Source: Streptomyces camelliae | Lineage (GTDB): Bacteria > Actinomycetota > Actinomycetes > Streptomycetales > Streptomycetaceae | Assembly: GCF_027625935.1 (NCBI RefSeq) | Contig: NZ_CP115300.1 | Coordinates: 1,116,001-1,180,000, forward strand | Direction: 5' to 3' | DNA length: 64,000 nt | In this document: positions 32,145 to 40,887 of the stretch, piece after piece | How positions within the stretch are numbered: the first letter of the stretch is position 1 | Layout: each line of letters opens with the position of its first letter | Notes under the pieces: model-generated | The model's input: the letters and a program-made list of their open reading frames with translations, nothing else | The model's database searches: none | Told to the model about the DNA's origin: nothing | Made by a program: the position numbers and the translations under genes

Positions 32145-35100
32145 GCGCTCGTGAGCGTCAGCCGCAGCCGCGAGCCCCGCACCGCGTCGAAGGTGATCAC
32201 GGTCGGGCTGTCCGAGCCGGTGGCCCACTCCGTCTTCGCGCCGGTCACCGGCACATAGGCGCGGCCGTCCCACACCGCCACCTCGGCCCGTGCGGGCAGC
32301 GTGTGGCCTGCGTCCACCGTGAAGGAGACCGCCACCCGGTCGAAGGTCCGCATCCGCCCGGCGTCGACGGACACCCAGTCCGTCGCACGGGCTCCGCCGA
32401 AGGCGGGCAGCAGCGCGGTGGCCGACTTGGTGAAGGCGTTGGACCAGCCGGTGGCCGGATCGCCGTCGAGCATGGCGGCGGGGAGGGTGTCCTCGCGTCC
32501 GGAGTAACTGGCGTCCGCGTACGGGTGGTCGAGCGGCTCGGGGTGGTCCGGCCGGAAACGGGCCGCCGGGGTGCGGGACGCCTCGCGCGCCGCTGTCGCG
32601 TGCACGCTCACCGTGCCCGTGCGCAGGCCGTCCACGCGCGCGGTGACCTTCAGCTCGCCGGGGTCGGTGCCGGAGCGGACGATGGCGAGGGCCTTGCCGT
32701 GGAACGCGGTGCGGGTGCTCGCCTGATAGCGCTCGGCGCTCTCCTCGCGGCCGTTGTCGACCCCGGCGAGCGAACCGCCGCTGACGTCGAAGGTGATGAG
32801 GTGCTCGGCGTCCGGCACCACCACTCCGCGCGCGTCGACGATGTCGGCGGTGACAAAGACCAGCGAACGGCCGTCGGCGGCAAGGGAGTCGCGGTCGGCG
32901 GTGAGGCGTACGGCCCGCGGATCCCCGGCGGTGCGCAGTACATCGGTGGCGACGATCCTGCCGTCCCGGCGGGCCACCGCCCGCAACTCGCCCGGCTGGT
33001 ACGGCACTTTCCAGGCCAGGTGGAGTTTGCCCGCGCTGCCGTTGGGGCTGGTGTAACTGCCCGGGTAGGGGCCGTCGGTGAAGGTCTTGTCGTCGCCGGT
33101 GGCCTCGGTGGTCTCCAGATAGGCGCGGCCGTCGGTGGTCTGCTTGACGTCGAACTCCCGTACCCCGAGGGACGTTCCGTTGAGGAACAGCTCGACGGAG
33201 GGCACGTTGGCGTACGCCCAGACCTCGACCGTGTCGCCCTCCTCGTGGTTCCAGGTCATCGGCAGCAGATGGACCATCGGCTCGGCCGTCCACTGGCTCC
33301 GGAAGAGGTGGTACATGTCCTTCGGGAAGCCGGCGGTGTCCACCGCGCCGAAGAAGGACGCCTTGACCGGGAAGACGTCGTACGGGGTGGGCTCGCCGAT
33401 GTAGTCGATGCCGGACCACAGGAACTGGCCCGCGAACCACCTGCGGTCCCGGTCCTTCTTGTGGCCGTACTCGCCGCTCATCGTCCAGGAGGCGAGGTTG
33501 TTGTCGTAGGAGGAGGTCTCCCGCCGGCCCGGGGTGTGGTTCTCGCCGGTGTTGAGGTGCTCGGGCTCCTGGTAGGCGCCGCGGGTCGAGGTCTCCGAGG
33601 AGGACTCGGACTCGAAGAGGAACAGGTGCGGGTACTTCGCGTGCAGGGCGTCGACCGACTTCGCGGTGTTGTAGTTGAGGCCGAGGCCGTCGAGCTTGGC
33701 GAGCATCAGGTCGGCCGGGGAGCCGGTGGCGGGCACGCCGTGGTACTTGTTGGACCCGATCACCACCGGGCGGGTGCCGTCGGCGGCCTTGATCGCGCCG
33801 ATGATCCGGTCGGCCATGGCGAGCCCGGCCGTGGAGGTGGAGTCGGGGATCTCGTTGCCGATGGACCACAGGACGACGGCCGGTGAGTTGCGGGCGGCGA
33901 GCACCATCTCGGTGGCGTCCTTCTCGCACCACTCGTCGAAGAACCGGCCGTAGTCGTACGTCGTCTTCCCGGTCCGCCAGCAGTCGAAGGCCTCGACCAT
34001 CATCACGATGCCCAGTTCCTCGCAGACCTGGATCATCTGCGGCGAGGGCGGGTTGTGCGAGGTGCGGAAGGCGTTGACGCCCATCGACTTCATGATCCGC
34101 ATCTGTCTGCGGACCGCGTCGAGGCTGATCGCCGCGCCGAGGGCGCCCTGGTCGTGGTGGAGGTCGACGCCCTTGATCTTGGTGTAGGTGCCGTTGAGAG
34201 AGAAGCCCTCGTCGGGGTCGAAGCGGTAGTCGCGGATGCCGAAGGGCGTGCGGAAGGTGTCGGTGGTGCGGCCGCCGGCCCGCAGTTCGGTGTGCAGGGT
34301 GTACCGGTTGCCGGGGGTGTCGAAGTCCCACAGCCGCGGCTCGGGGACGGTCAGTTCGTGGGTCTCGGTGGCCTGCTCGGACACGGCGACCGTGGTGACG
34401 GCGCGGGCGACGGTACGGCCGTCGGGGCCGACGATCCGGGACAGGACCTGGACGCCGGTGCCGGTGCCGGACTCGTTCACCACGGTCGTCGCCACCCGGA
34501 CCAGGGCGCTGTCGGCCGAGATCCGCGGGGTGGTCACACAGGTGCCCCAGCGGGCCACGTGCACCGGCTCGGTGATCACGAGGCGGGCCTCGCGGTAGAT
34601 GCCGCTGCCGGAGTACCAGCGGCTGCTCGGCAGCCGGTTCTGCACCTTGACCGCGAGGACGTTCGGCGTGCTGCCGTCGGTGTGCACGAGGTCGGTGAGA
34701 TCGAGGGCGAAGCCGGTGTAGCCGTAGGGATGGTGGCCGGCTTCCGTGCCGTTGCAGTAGACGTAGGAGTCCATGTAGACGCCGTCGAACTCCACCGAGA
34801 TCCGCTTGCCGGCGTACCCGGGCGGCAGGGTGAAGGCGAGCCGGTACCAGCCGAGGCCGCCGGGCAGGAAGCCGGTGCCGCTGGTGGTGCCGTTGTCGGT
34901 GCTCGGGGTCTGCTCGATGCTCCAGTCGTGCGGGACGGCGACCTCGCGCCAGGCCGAGTCGTCGTACCCGGGATCGGCGGCTCGGCCGTAGGCGCCGGTC
35001 GGATCGGTGATGCCGCCCGGGTTGACCAGCGCGAAGCGCCAGCCGTCCCGCAGCGGCACGGTGTGGCGGCCGCCGGCGCCCGGGGACGCGTCGGCGGCGA

Positions 35101-35191
35101 GGGCGGCCGGAGCCGCCGTGGCGTTCAGCAGTGCTCCGGCCGCGGGCGTTGCCGTGGCTGCGACCAGTACCGATCGGCGCGTGACCGTCAT
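32093..35191 (-). CDS. Secreted GH2-family beta-galactosidase with C-terminal discoidin-like domain
   Basis: A 1032-residue exported enzyme. The N-terminus is a Tat-type signal (TRRSVLVAATATPAAGALL). Sugar-binding, immunoglobulin-like and TIM-barrel GH2 domains follow. The acid/base Glu lies in WSIGNEIPDS and the nucleophile Glu in the LFLFESESSSETS segment. Further Ig-like modules (about 690-860) and an F5/8-type C domain (about 880-1030; DGDPATGWSNAF) complete it. GH2 members of this form hydrolyse beta-galactosides in plant or host glycans. No sugar transporter or regulator is adjacent. Confidence 0.88.
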   Translation of the reverse strand: MTVTRRSVLVAATATPAAGALLNATAAPAALAADASPGAGGRHTVPLRDGWRFALVNPGGITDPTGAYGRAADPGYDDSAWREVAVPHDWSIEQTPSTDNGTTSGTGFLPGGLGWYRLAFTLPPGYAGKRISVEFDGVYMDSYVYCNGTEAGHHPYGYTGFALDLTDLVHTDGSTPNVLAVKVQNRLPSSRWYSGSGIYREARLVITEPVHVARWGTCVTTPRISADSALVRVATTVVNESGTGTGVQVLSRIVGPDGRTVARAVTTVAVSEQATETHELTVPEPRLWDFDTPGNRYTLHTELRAGGRTTDTFRTPFGIRDYRFDPDEGFSLNGTYTKIKGVDLHHDQGALGAAISLDAVRRQMRIMKSMGVNAFRTSHNPPSPQMIQVCEELGIVMMVEAFDCWRTGKTTYDYGRFFDEWCEKDATEMVLAARNSPAVVLWSIGNEIPDSTSTAGLAMADRIIGAIKAADGTRPVVIGSNKYHGVPATGSPADLMLAKLDGLGLNYNTAKSVDALHAKYPHLFLFESESSSETSTRGAYQEPEHLNTGENHTPGRRETSSYDNNLASWTMSGEYGHKKDRDRRWFAGQFLWSGIDYIGEPTPYDVFPVKASFFGAVDTAGFPKDMYHLFRSQWTAEPMVHLLPMTWNHEEGDTVEVWAYANVPSVELFLNGTSLGVREFDVKQTTDGRAYLETTEATGDDKTFTDGPYPGSYTSPNGSAGKLHLAWKVPYQPGELRAVARRDGRIVATDVLRTAGDPRAVRLTADRDSLAADGRSLVFVTADIVDARGVVVPDAEHLITFDVSGGSLAGVDNGREESAERYQASTRTAFHGKALAIVRSGTDPGELKVTARVDGLRTGTVSVHATAAREASRTPAARFRPDHPEPLDHPYADASYSGREDTLPAAMLDGDPATGWSNAFTKSATALLPAFGGARATDWVSVDAGRMRTFDRVAVSFTVDAGHTLPARAEVAVWDGRAYVPVTGAKTEWATGSDSPTVITFDAVRGSRLRLTLTSAYPGEAKGAVRISRLDV

Positions 35192-35384
35192 GGCGGCTCT
35201 CCCTCATCAGGGCCCAGAAATAATCACAACTGATCGTGAACAAACAGATTCTGACGGCCTGCCACGCACGATCGTCAAGGGTGCGGCACGTGGTGCCCGC
35301 ACCCCGATGACACATCGGCCGGATTTCCCCCTTGACCGTGTTCGACGGACCGGTCGGCCGACCGGAGGCGCGGGTTCGCGGGCG

Positions 35385-35408
35385 GGCGTGACGCACTAGG
35401 CTGGGTAC
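35385..35408 (+). promoter_or_regulatory. Possible SigB-type promoter of the third SpoIIE phosphatase
   Basis: gggtac at 35403-35408 matches the -10 element of Streptomyces stress sigma factors and lies 49 bases before the start codon. A ggcgt at 35385-35389 could be the -35, but the 13-base spacing is shorter than usual. Confidence 0.25.
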
Positions 35409-35457
35409 AGAAGTGGTGCCACCTGTTCACTGTGAGTGTGCGCTGGGAGCGGCGACG

Positions 35458-37836
35458 ATGAGCCGGGTCTATCCGTTCGACGATGCGATGACGGCCCGGG
35501 CCGTCATCGACGACGACGGAACGCTGGTGGAGTGGAACGAGGGCGCCCGGCGCCTGCTCGGCCACCCCGCCGAGGCGGTCCTGGGCCGCCCCGCCGCCCG
35601 GCTGCTCGCCGGGGACACCGGCCCGGCCGTCCCCGCGGGCCCTCGCTGGGACGGAACGGTCGGATTGCGCCACCGAGACGGCCGTACGATCCCGGTCTGG
35701 CTGCTCGCCCACCGCCGCCCGCCCCGCGACGGACACCGCGGCGACTGGCTGGTGGTCACCCCGCTGACCGGCGCGGAGCCGCCCACCGCGGACGACCCGC
35801 TCGTCGACGCGGGCCTGATCCAGTCGCCGTGCGCGCTGGCCGTGTACGACGACACGCTCCGGCTGCGCCGGATGAACGACGCCATGGCCGAGGTCGCCGG
35901 CCTGCCGGAGGAGCGGCTCCGGGGTCTCAGGCTCGCGGAGATCGGCGGCAAGCAGGAGAGCGAGGACCTGGAGCAGGCCATGCTCCAGGTGCTGACCAGC
36001 GGTGAGCCGCTGGACGTACAGACCTATATGCGCACGGGCGGCGAGCAGCGCGCCCACGCCTGGCTCGCCCGGATGGCCCCGGTCCGGGACGACGCGGGCC
36101 GGGTGCGCGGGGTGTGTCTGGCGGCGCACGACATCACCGACAACTACCGGGCTCGGCAGCGGCTGCAGCTGGTGAACGAGGCGAGTGTGCGCATCGGCAG
36201 CACCCTCGACGTCACCCGTACGGCCCAGGAGCTGGCGGACGTGTGCGTGCCCGTCCTCGCCGACTTCGTCACCGTCGACCTGCTCGACCCGCATGAGCAC
36301 GGCGGCGAGCCCCCGGCCCGCATCACGGCACCGGTGCCGCTGCGCCGGATCGCCCACTGCTCGGTGCACCCCGAGGTGCCGGAGGCGGTGATCAGCCCCG
36401 GGCAGACCGAGGAGTACCCGGCGGGCTCCCCGCAGGCCGACTCGCTGACCGCGGGGCACACCATCGTCGCCTCGGTGACCGAGGGTGACATCGACGACTG
36501 GCTGACCTGGCACACCGCGCGCGCCCAGCGGGTGCGGGAGTTCGGCATGCACTCCTCGATGTCGGTGCCGATCCAGGCGCGCGGGCTGACCCTCGGGGTC
36601 GCGGTCCTCACCCGCTACCGGCGCCCGGACCCGTTCACCGCGGACGACGTGCTGCTGGCCGAGGAGATCACCGCCCGCGCCGCCGTCTGTATCGACAACG
36701 CCCGCCGCTACTCCCGCGAGCGGGAGACCGCGCTCGCCCTCCAGCGCAGTCTGCTGCCCCGCTCCCTGCCGCGCACGGCCGCGCTGGAGGTGTCCTCGCG
36801 CTATCTGCCGGCCGCGCGGGCCGGGGTGGGCGGCGACTGGTTCGACGTCATCCCGCTGTCCGGGTTGCGGGTCGCGATGGTCGTCGGGGACGTCGTCGGG
36901 CACGGTGTCGAGGCCTCGGCCACGATGGGCCGGCTGCGGACGGCCGTACGCACCCTCGCCGACATCGACCTGGCCCCGGACGAACTGCTCACCCACCTGG
37001 ACGACCTGGTGGTCCGGCTGTCGGAGGAATCCGGCGCCGACAGCCCCGGCGAGGTCGGCGCGACCTGCCTGTACGCCGTCTACGACCCGGTGTCGCGGCG
37101 CTGCACCGCGGCCCGCGCCGGGCATCCGCCGCCGGTGCTGATCCGGCCGGGCGGCGCGCCGCGGGCGCTGGACCTGCCGGGCGGTCCCCCGCTCGGGGTG
37201 GGCGGGCTGCCCTTCGAGGCCATCGAGGTGGACCTGCCCGAGGGCACCGTCCTCGCGCTGTACACGGACGGGCTCGTGGGGTCTCGGGAGCGGGACCCGG
37301 AGACGAGCCGGGCGATGCTCCACGAGGCGCTCGGAGCGCACTCCGGTCCGCTGGACGAGACCTGCGACCGCGTCCTGCACACCCTGCTGCCCCCGGGCGG
37401 CTCCGCGGACGACGTGGCACTGCTGCTCGCCCGCACCCGGGGCCTGCCCGCCGCGCAGGTGGCGACCTGGGACATCCCGGCCGACCCGGCGCTCGTCGCG
37501 CCCGTCCGCAAGCAGGTCGTGGAGCAGCTGGACACCTGGCGGCTGAGCGAGGCGTCGTTCACGGCGGAGCTGGTGGTCAGCGAACTGGTCACCAACGCCA
37601 TCCGGTACGGCTCCCACCCCATCCGCCTCCGGCTGATCCAGGACGCGGGCACGCTGATCTGCGAGGTGTCCGACACCAGCCCCACCGCCCCGCATCTGCG
37701 CCGCGCCAAGATCTTCGACGAGGGCGGCCGGGGTCTGCTGCTGGTCGCCCAGCTCACCCAGCGCTGGGGCAGCCGCCACACCCCGGAGGGCAAGACGATC
37801 TGGGCGGAGCTGCCGGTGTACGAGGAGGACCGGTAG
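35458..37836 (+). CDS. PAS-PAS-GAF SpoIIE phosphatase with HATPase domain
   Basis: A 792-residue cytoplasmic signalling protein. Two PAS domains (about 10-110; and 120-230, ALAVYDDTLRLRRMNDAMAE) precede a GAF domain (about 240-410), a PP2C/SpoIIE phosphatase (about 425-650; GGDWFDV, GDVVGHG, DDVALLLA) and a C-terminal RsbW-like ATPase (about 665-790; SELVTNAIRYG, GGRGLLLV). ATG 35458 is favoured by gggagc upstream. It probably controls a sigma-B-like partner-switching cascade; the STAS protein at 63322 is of the substrate type. Confidence 0.9.
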   Translation: MSRVYPFDDAMTARAVIDDDGTLVEWNEGARRLLGHPAEAVLGRPAARLLAGDTGPAVPAGPRWDGTVGLRHRDGRTIPVWLLAHRRPPRDGHRGDWLVVTPLTGAEPPTADDPLVDAGLIQSPCALAVYDDTLRLRRMNDAMAEVAGLPEERLRGLRLAEIGGKQESEDLEQAMLQVLTSGEPLDVQTYMRTGGEQRAHAWLARMAPVRDDAGRVRGVCLAAHDITDNYRARQRLQLVNEASVRIGSTLDVTRTAQELADVCVPVLADFVTVDLLDPHEHGGEPPARITAPVPLRRIAHCSVHPEVPEAVISPGQTEEYPAGSPQADSLTAGHTIVASVTEGDIDDWLTWHTARAQRVREFGMHSSMSVPIQARGLTLGVAVLTRYRRPDPFTADDVLLAEEITARAAVCIDNARRYSRERETALALQRSLLPRSLPRTAALEVSSRYLPAARAGVGGDWFDVIPLSGLRVAMVVGDVVGHGVEASATMGRLRTAVRTLADIDLAPDELLTHLDDLVVRLSEESGADSPGEVGATCLYAVYDPVSRRCTAARAGHPPPVLIRPGGAPRALDLPGGPPLGVGGLPFEAIEVDLPEGTVLALYTDGLVGSRERDPETSRAMLHEALGAHSGPLDETCDRVLHTLLPPGGSADDVALLLARTRGLPAAQVATWDIPADPALVAPVRKQVVEQLDTWRLSEASFTAELVVSELVTNAIRYGSHPIRLRLIQDAGTLICEVSDTSPTAPHLRRAKIFDEGGRGLLLVAQLTQRWGSRHTPEGKTIWAELPVYEEDR

Positions 37837-37839
37837 GGG

Positions 37840-38388
37840 TCAGGATCCGGCCAGCCAGGGCCGTACCTGCTTGCGGGCCTCGTGCAGACGGGACTTGAGG
37901 GTGCCCAGCGGGATGCCGACGCGCTCGGCGACCTCGGCGTAGTCCAGCTGGCAGATGTCACGGTAGACCAGCGGCGCGACCAGGTGCGGGTGGGTGCGCT
38001 CCAGGCGGTCCAGGGCCTCCAGCAGATCCACCCGGGAGCCGGCGATGACGCTGGTGGTGCGCGGGTCGACGGCGTACGCGGGCTCGATGGTGGCCGGCTG
38101 CTCGGCGGCGCGCCGCTTCAGCTCGCGGTACTTCTGCCGGCAGCAGTTGGCGACCACGGTGTACAGCCAGGTGCCGAAGCGGCTGCGGCCCTGGAAGGCC
38201 GTGATGTACCGGGCCACCTGGAGCAGCACGTCCTGGGCGGCCTCCTCGGCGTCCTCCCGGCAGGGCAGGAAGCGCCCGCAGCGCCGCACGACCTCCGGCC
38301 GGATCTCGGCCAGCAGACGGTCCAGCGCGGCGCTGTCGCCCGCGGCGGCCCACCGGGCGAGGTCTTCCATCGGCGCCTGGTCCTGCAC
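37840..38388 (-). CDS. ECF-type RNA polymerase sigma factor
   Basis: A 182-residue group 4 sigma factor. Region 2 (about 40-100) has CREDAEEAAQDVLLQVARYI and FGTWLYTVVANCC. Region 4 (about 125-178) has YRDICQLDYAEVAERVGIPLGTLKSRLHEARKQV-type helix-turn-helix features. No anti-sigma gene is adjacent; instead a Ser/Thr kinase is divergent, 47 bases away. GTG 38388 or ATG 38370 may start it. Kinase-linked ECF groups are known, so control by phosphorylation is a reasonable hypothesis. Confidence 0.85.
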   Translation of the reverse strand: MQDQAPMEDLARWAAAGDSAALDRLLAEIRPEVVRRCGRFLPCREDAEEAAQDVLLQVARYITAFQGRSRFGTWLYTVVANCCRQKYRELKRRAAEQPATIEPAYAVDPRTTSVIAGSRVDLLEALDRLERTHPHLVAPLVYRDICQLDYAEVAERVGIPLGTLKSRLHEARKQVRPWLAGS

Positions 38389-38435
38389 GGACGGGCCCCC
38401 CTTCGAGTCGATCTCAGGCCAGGCATGATAGTCGT

Positions 38436-39833
38436 ATGCACTCCCAAGGGCGGATCGGCCGCTACCGCCTCGAACAGCCGCTGGGCAGCGGCGCCTTCGC
38501 CACGGTGTGGCTCGCGCACGACGAAGAGCTCCAGGCCCCGGTCGCGGTGAAGGTCCTCGCCGAGAACTGGACCCACCGGCTCGACATCAGGGAGCGCTTC
38601 CTGTCCGAGGCCCGGCTGCTGCGCCGGGCCGGCTCCAACCGGGTGGTGCAGGTCTACGACATCGGTCAACTCCCGGACGGCAGGCCGTACTTCGTGATGG
38701 AGTACGCCGACGGCGGCACCCTCGCCGATCTGCTGGCCGGCGGCCCGCTACCGGTGCGGGACGCGCTGGCGCTGACCGCGGAGGCCGCGCGCAGTGCCGC
38801 CGCGCTGCACGAGGCGGGCATCGTGCACCGTGACATCAAGCCGACCAACGTGCTGCTGCACACCGCCCCGGACGGCACCCGCCGGATTCTGCTGGCCGAC
38901 CTGGGTCTGGCCAAGAGCCTCGCGCAGGCCTCGGTGCTGACGCTGGCCGCGGGTTCGGCGGGCTATCAGCCGCCGGAGCAGGCCGAGCCCGGTGAGGGCA
39001 TCGACGAGCGGGCCGACGTCTACAGCCTGGGCGCGGTCGGCTACGAGCTGCTCACCGGGACCGTGCCGGGCTCCCCGGGCCGGGTCGTACCGCCCCGCCG
39101 GCTGCGGCCGGACCTCGGCCAGGACGTGGAGCGGGCGGTGCTGCGGGCGCTGGAGCCGGACCGGGCGCGGCGCTGGCCCGGTGCGCAGGCGTTCGCGCAC
39201 GAGCTGGACCGGCTCGCGGCGGCCTCGGCGACACCGCACACCGCCCGGCGGCTGGACGGGGTGCGCGGACGGCTGAACATCGTGACGATGTCGCTGGCCG
39301 CCGTCCTCGCCGCCGCCGCTGCCGCGGCCGTGGTGACCGTCGTCCTCCACCACCGCGGCGGCTCCTCGGACGAGACGCAGGTGAAGGACGCGACCGGGCG
39401 GGTGGTCGCACAGGTGCCCGCGGGCTGGGCCCGCGAGCTGCGCGACTCCGGCTGGGACCCGGGGGTGCTGGGGCTGGCCAAGGGGCACGAGCCGGGGCTG
39501 GTGGTCGCCGACGACCTGACCCGGTGGGCCGATCTGGGCAAGCCGGTGGACGGTGTCTTCGTCGGGGTGAGCGAGCACGGCGACCTCACGGCGAAGGTGT
39601 CGGCCCTCGCCCACTCCGGCTGCCGCTACTCCGGCAGCCGTACCTTCTCCGACGCGGACTTCCGCGGCCTGGTGCGGGCCTGGAGCGGCTGCCCGGACGG
39701 CGGCTCGGTCACGGAGTCCGCGCTGGTTCCGGCGAACGACGGCACCGGTCAGCCGCAGGTGTACGTACAGGTGCGCGAGCGGGGAACCGGTGATGCCACG
39801 GACGGCATCCTCCGTTCGCTGCGGGTCGGGTGA
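38436..39833 (+). CDS. Membrane Ser/Thr protein kinase with extracytoplasmic domain
   Basis: A 465-residue Hanks-type kinase. The Gly-rich loop (LGSGAFATV), Lys39 (VAVKVL), catalytic loop HRDIKPTN (131-138) and APE-equivalent PPEQ are present; the Mg-binding DFG is DLG (155-157). The membrane span is at 283-304 and a 160-residue extracytoplasmic part with two Cys (SGCRYSG, WSGCPDG) has no recognisable sensor family. It is divergently paired with the ECF sigma gene over a 47-base shared promoter region, suggesting a common regulatory circuit. Confidence 0.9.
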   Translation: MHSQGRIGRYRLEQPLGSGAFATVWLAHDEELQAPVAVKVLAENWTHRLDIRERFLSEARLLRRAGSNRVVQVYDIGQLPDGRPYFVMEYADGGTLADLLAGGPLPVRDALALTAEAARSAAALHEAGIVHRDIKPTNVLLHTAPDGTRRILLADLGLAKSLAQASVLTLAAGSAGYQPPEQAEPGEGIDERADVYSLGAVGYELLTGTVPGSPGRVVPPRRLRPDLGQDVERAVLRALEPDRARRWPGAQAFAHELDRLAAASATPHTARRLDGVRGRLNIVTMSLAAVLAAAAAAAVVTVVLHHRGGSSDETQVKDATGRVVAQVPAGWARELRDSGWDPGVLGLAKGHEPGLVVADDLTRWADLGKPVDGVFVGVSEHGDLTAKVSALAHSGCRYSGSRTFSDADFRGLVRAWSGCPDGGSVTESALVPANDGTGQPQVYVQVRERGTGDATDGILRSLRVG

Positions 39834-39985
39834 CGCCACGCCTGCCGGAGGCCGGCGCGGGGAAGGAACCCTGCGTGTGCCGAACTTCTCGGGCGCTGCG
39901 CGCATCGGAACGTGATGACGGCGCACTCGGCGCCGCAGGCACGCGTTTCCCCGTGTGCCGTGATCATCCAGGAGTGGTGAGCGAC

Positions 39986-40687
39986 ATGGTGTACGCACCC
40001 CGGTCCACGCGACACGGGGCCCTGCTCGTCGGTACGTTCGCCGTGCTGGGCCTCCTGACCGCCTGTGGCAGCAGCAGTCACGACGTCCACAGCAACCCGC
40101 CTCTCACATCGTCCGGTACCGCCGCGCCCGCGACGGGCGGCGCCGAGAGCGCGGCACCCGGCACATCCGCGCCCGGGTCCGCCTCCGCCGGCACCGGCGC
40201 CGCCCCGTCGTCCGTCCCGCAGGCCACGGCGTCGCAGGGCGGCGGTACGACCACCACGACGGCCGCGAGCTCCCGCTGCCACACCGCGCAGCTGAGGGCC
40301 TCCGTGGGCCGCGACGACCCGGGCGCCGGACAGGAGAACTTCCCGGTCGTCCTCACCAACACCTCCGGGAAGGCCTGCACCCTGCACGGCTATCCGGGCG
40401 CGGCCTTCGTCAGCGCCTCCGGCGGACAGCTCGGCCCGAACCCCAAGCGCGAGTCGGGCTCGCCGGTGACCGTCACGCTCCGGCCGGGGCAGAGCGCCTG
40501 GGCGGGGCTGACGTTCTCCAACCCGGGAATCAGCGGCGCGAAGACGGCCACCCCGGCCGCGCTGCTGGTCACGCCGCCGGACGAACGCGACTCCCTGAAG
40601 GTCTCATGGACGGGCGGCGCGGTGCCCGTGAGCGGGAACTCCTCGTCCGTCTTCCTGTCCGTGCTCGCCCCCGGAACGGCCCCCTGA
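39986..40687 (+). CDS. Lipoprotein with DUF4232-like domain
   Basis: A 233-residue exported lipoprotein. The signal peptide ends in lipobox LLTAC. A Ser/Thr/Ala/Gly-rich linker (about 35-100) leads to a beta-rich C-terminal domain (about 105-233) with SRCHTAQLRASVG and NTSGKACTLHGYPGAAFV. This resembles the DUF4232 domain found in many actinobacterial cell-surface proteins; its function is unknown. ATG 39986 has an aggag eleven bases upstream; in-frame GTGs just before it are alternatives. Confidence 0.78.
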   Translation: MVYAPRSTRHGALLVGTFAVLGLLTACGSSSHDVHSNPPLTSSGTAAPATGGAESAAPGTSAPGSASAGTGAAPSSVPQATASQGGGTTTTTAASSRCHTAQLRASVGRDDPGAGQENFPVVLTNTSGKACTLHGYPGAAFVSASGGQLGPNPKRESGSPVTVTLRPGQSAWAGLTFSNPGISGAKTATPAALLVTPPDERDSLKVSWTGGAVPVSGNSSSVFLSVLAPGTAP

Positions 40688-40708
40688 CCTGCGCAGAATC
40701 CGCCCCGA

Positions 40709-40743
40709 GAACCCCGCTGTGCCCCGCCGGGCCGGCGGGGTTC
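40709..40743 (+). terminator. Hairpin after the lipoprotein gene
   Basis: 9-bp arms gaaccccgc / gcggggttc enclose a second GC-rich hairpin; 22 bases after the stop codon. Confidence 0.65.
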
Positions 40744-40887
40744 GTCATGAGCGCGCCACGACTGTCACAGAACGGCAACAGGCGCCGCCGGCCGCGATCT
40801 TTCTTCCGGCTCCCGCGATCGAACCCGTCGACCGCACGGTGAGCAGGCCCCGCAGAGGGCCGAGAGACGAAGGAAATCGGGGACGAC

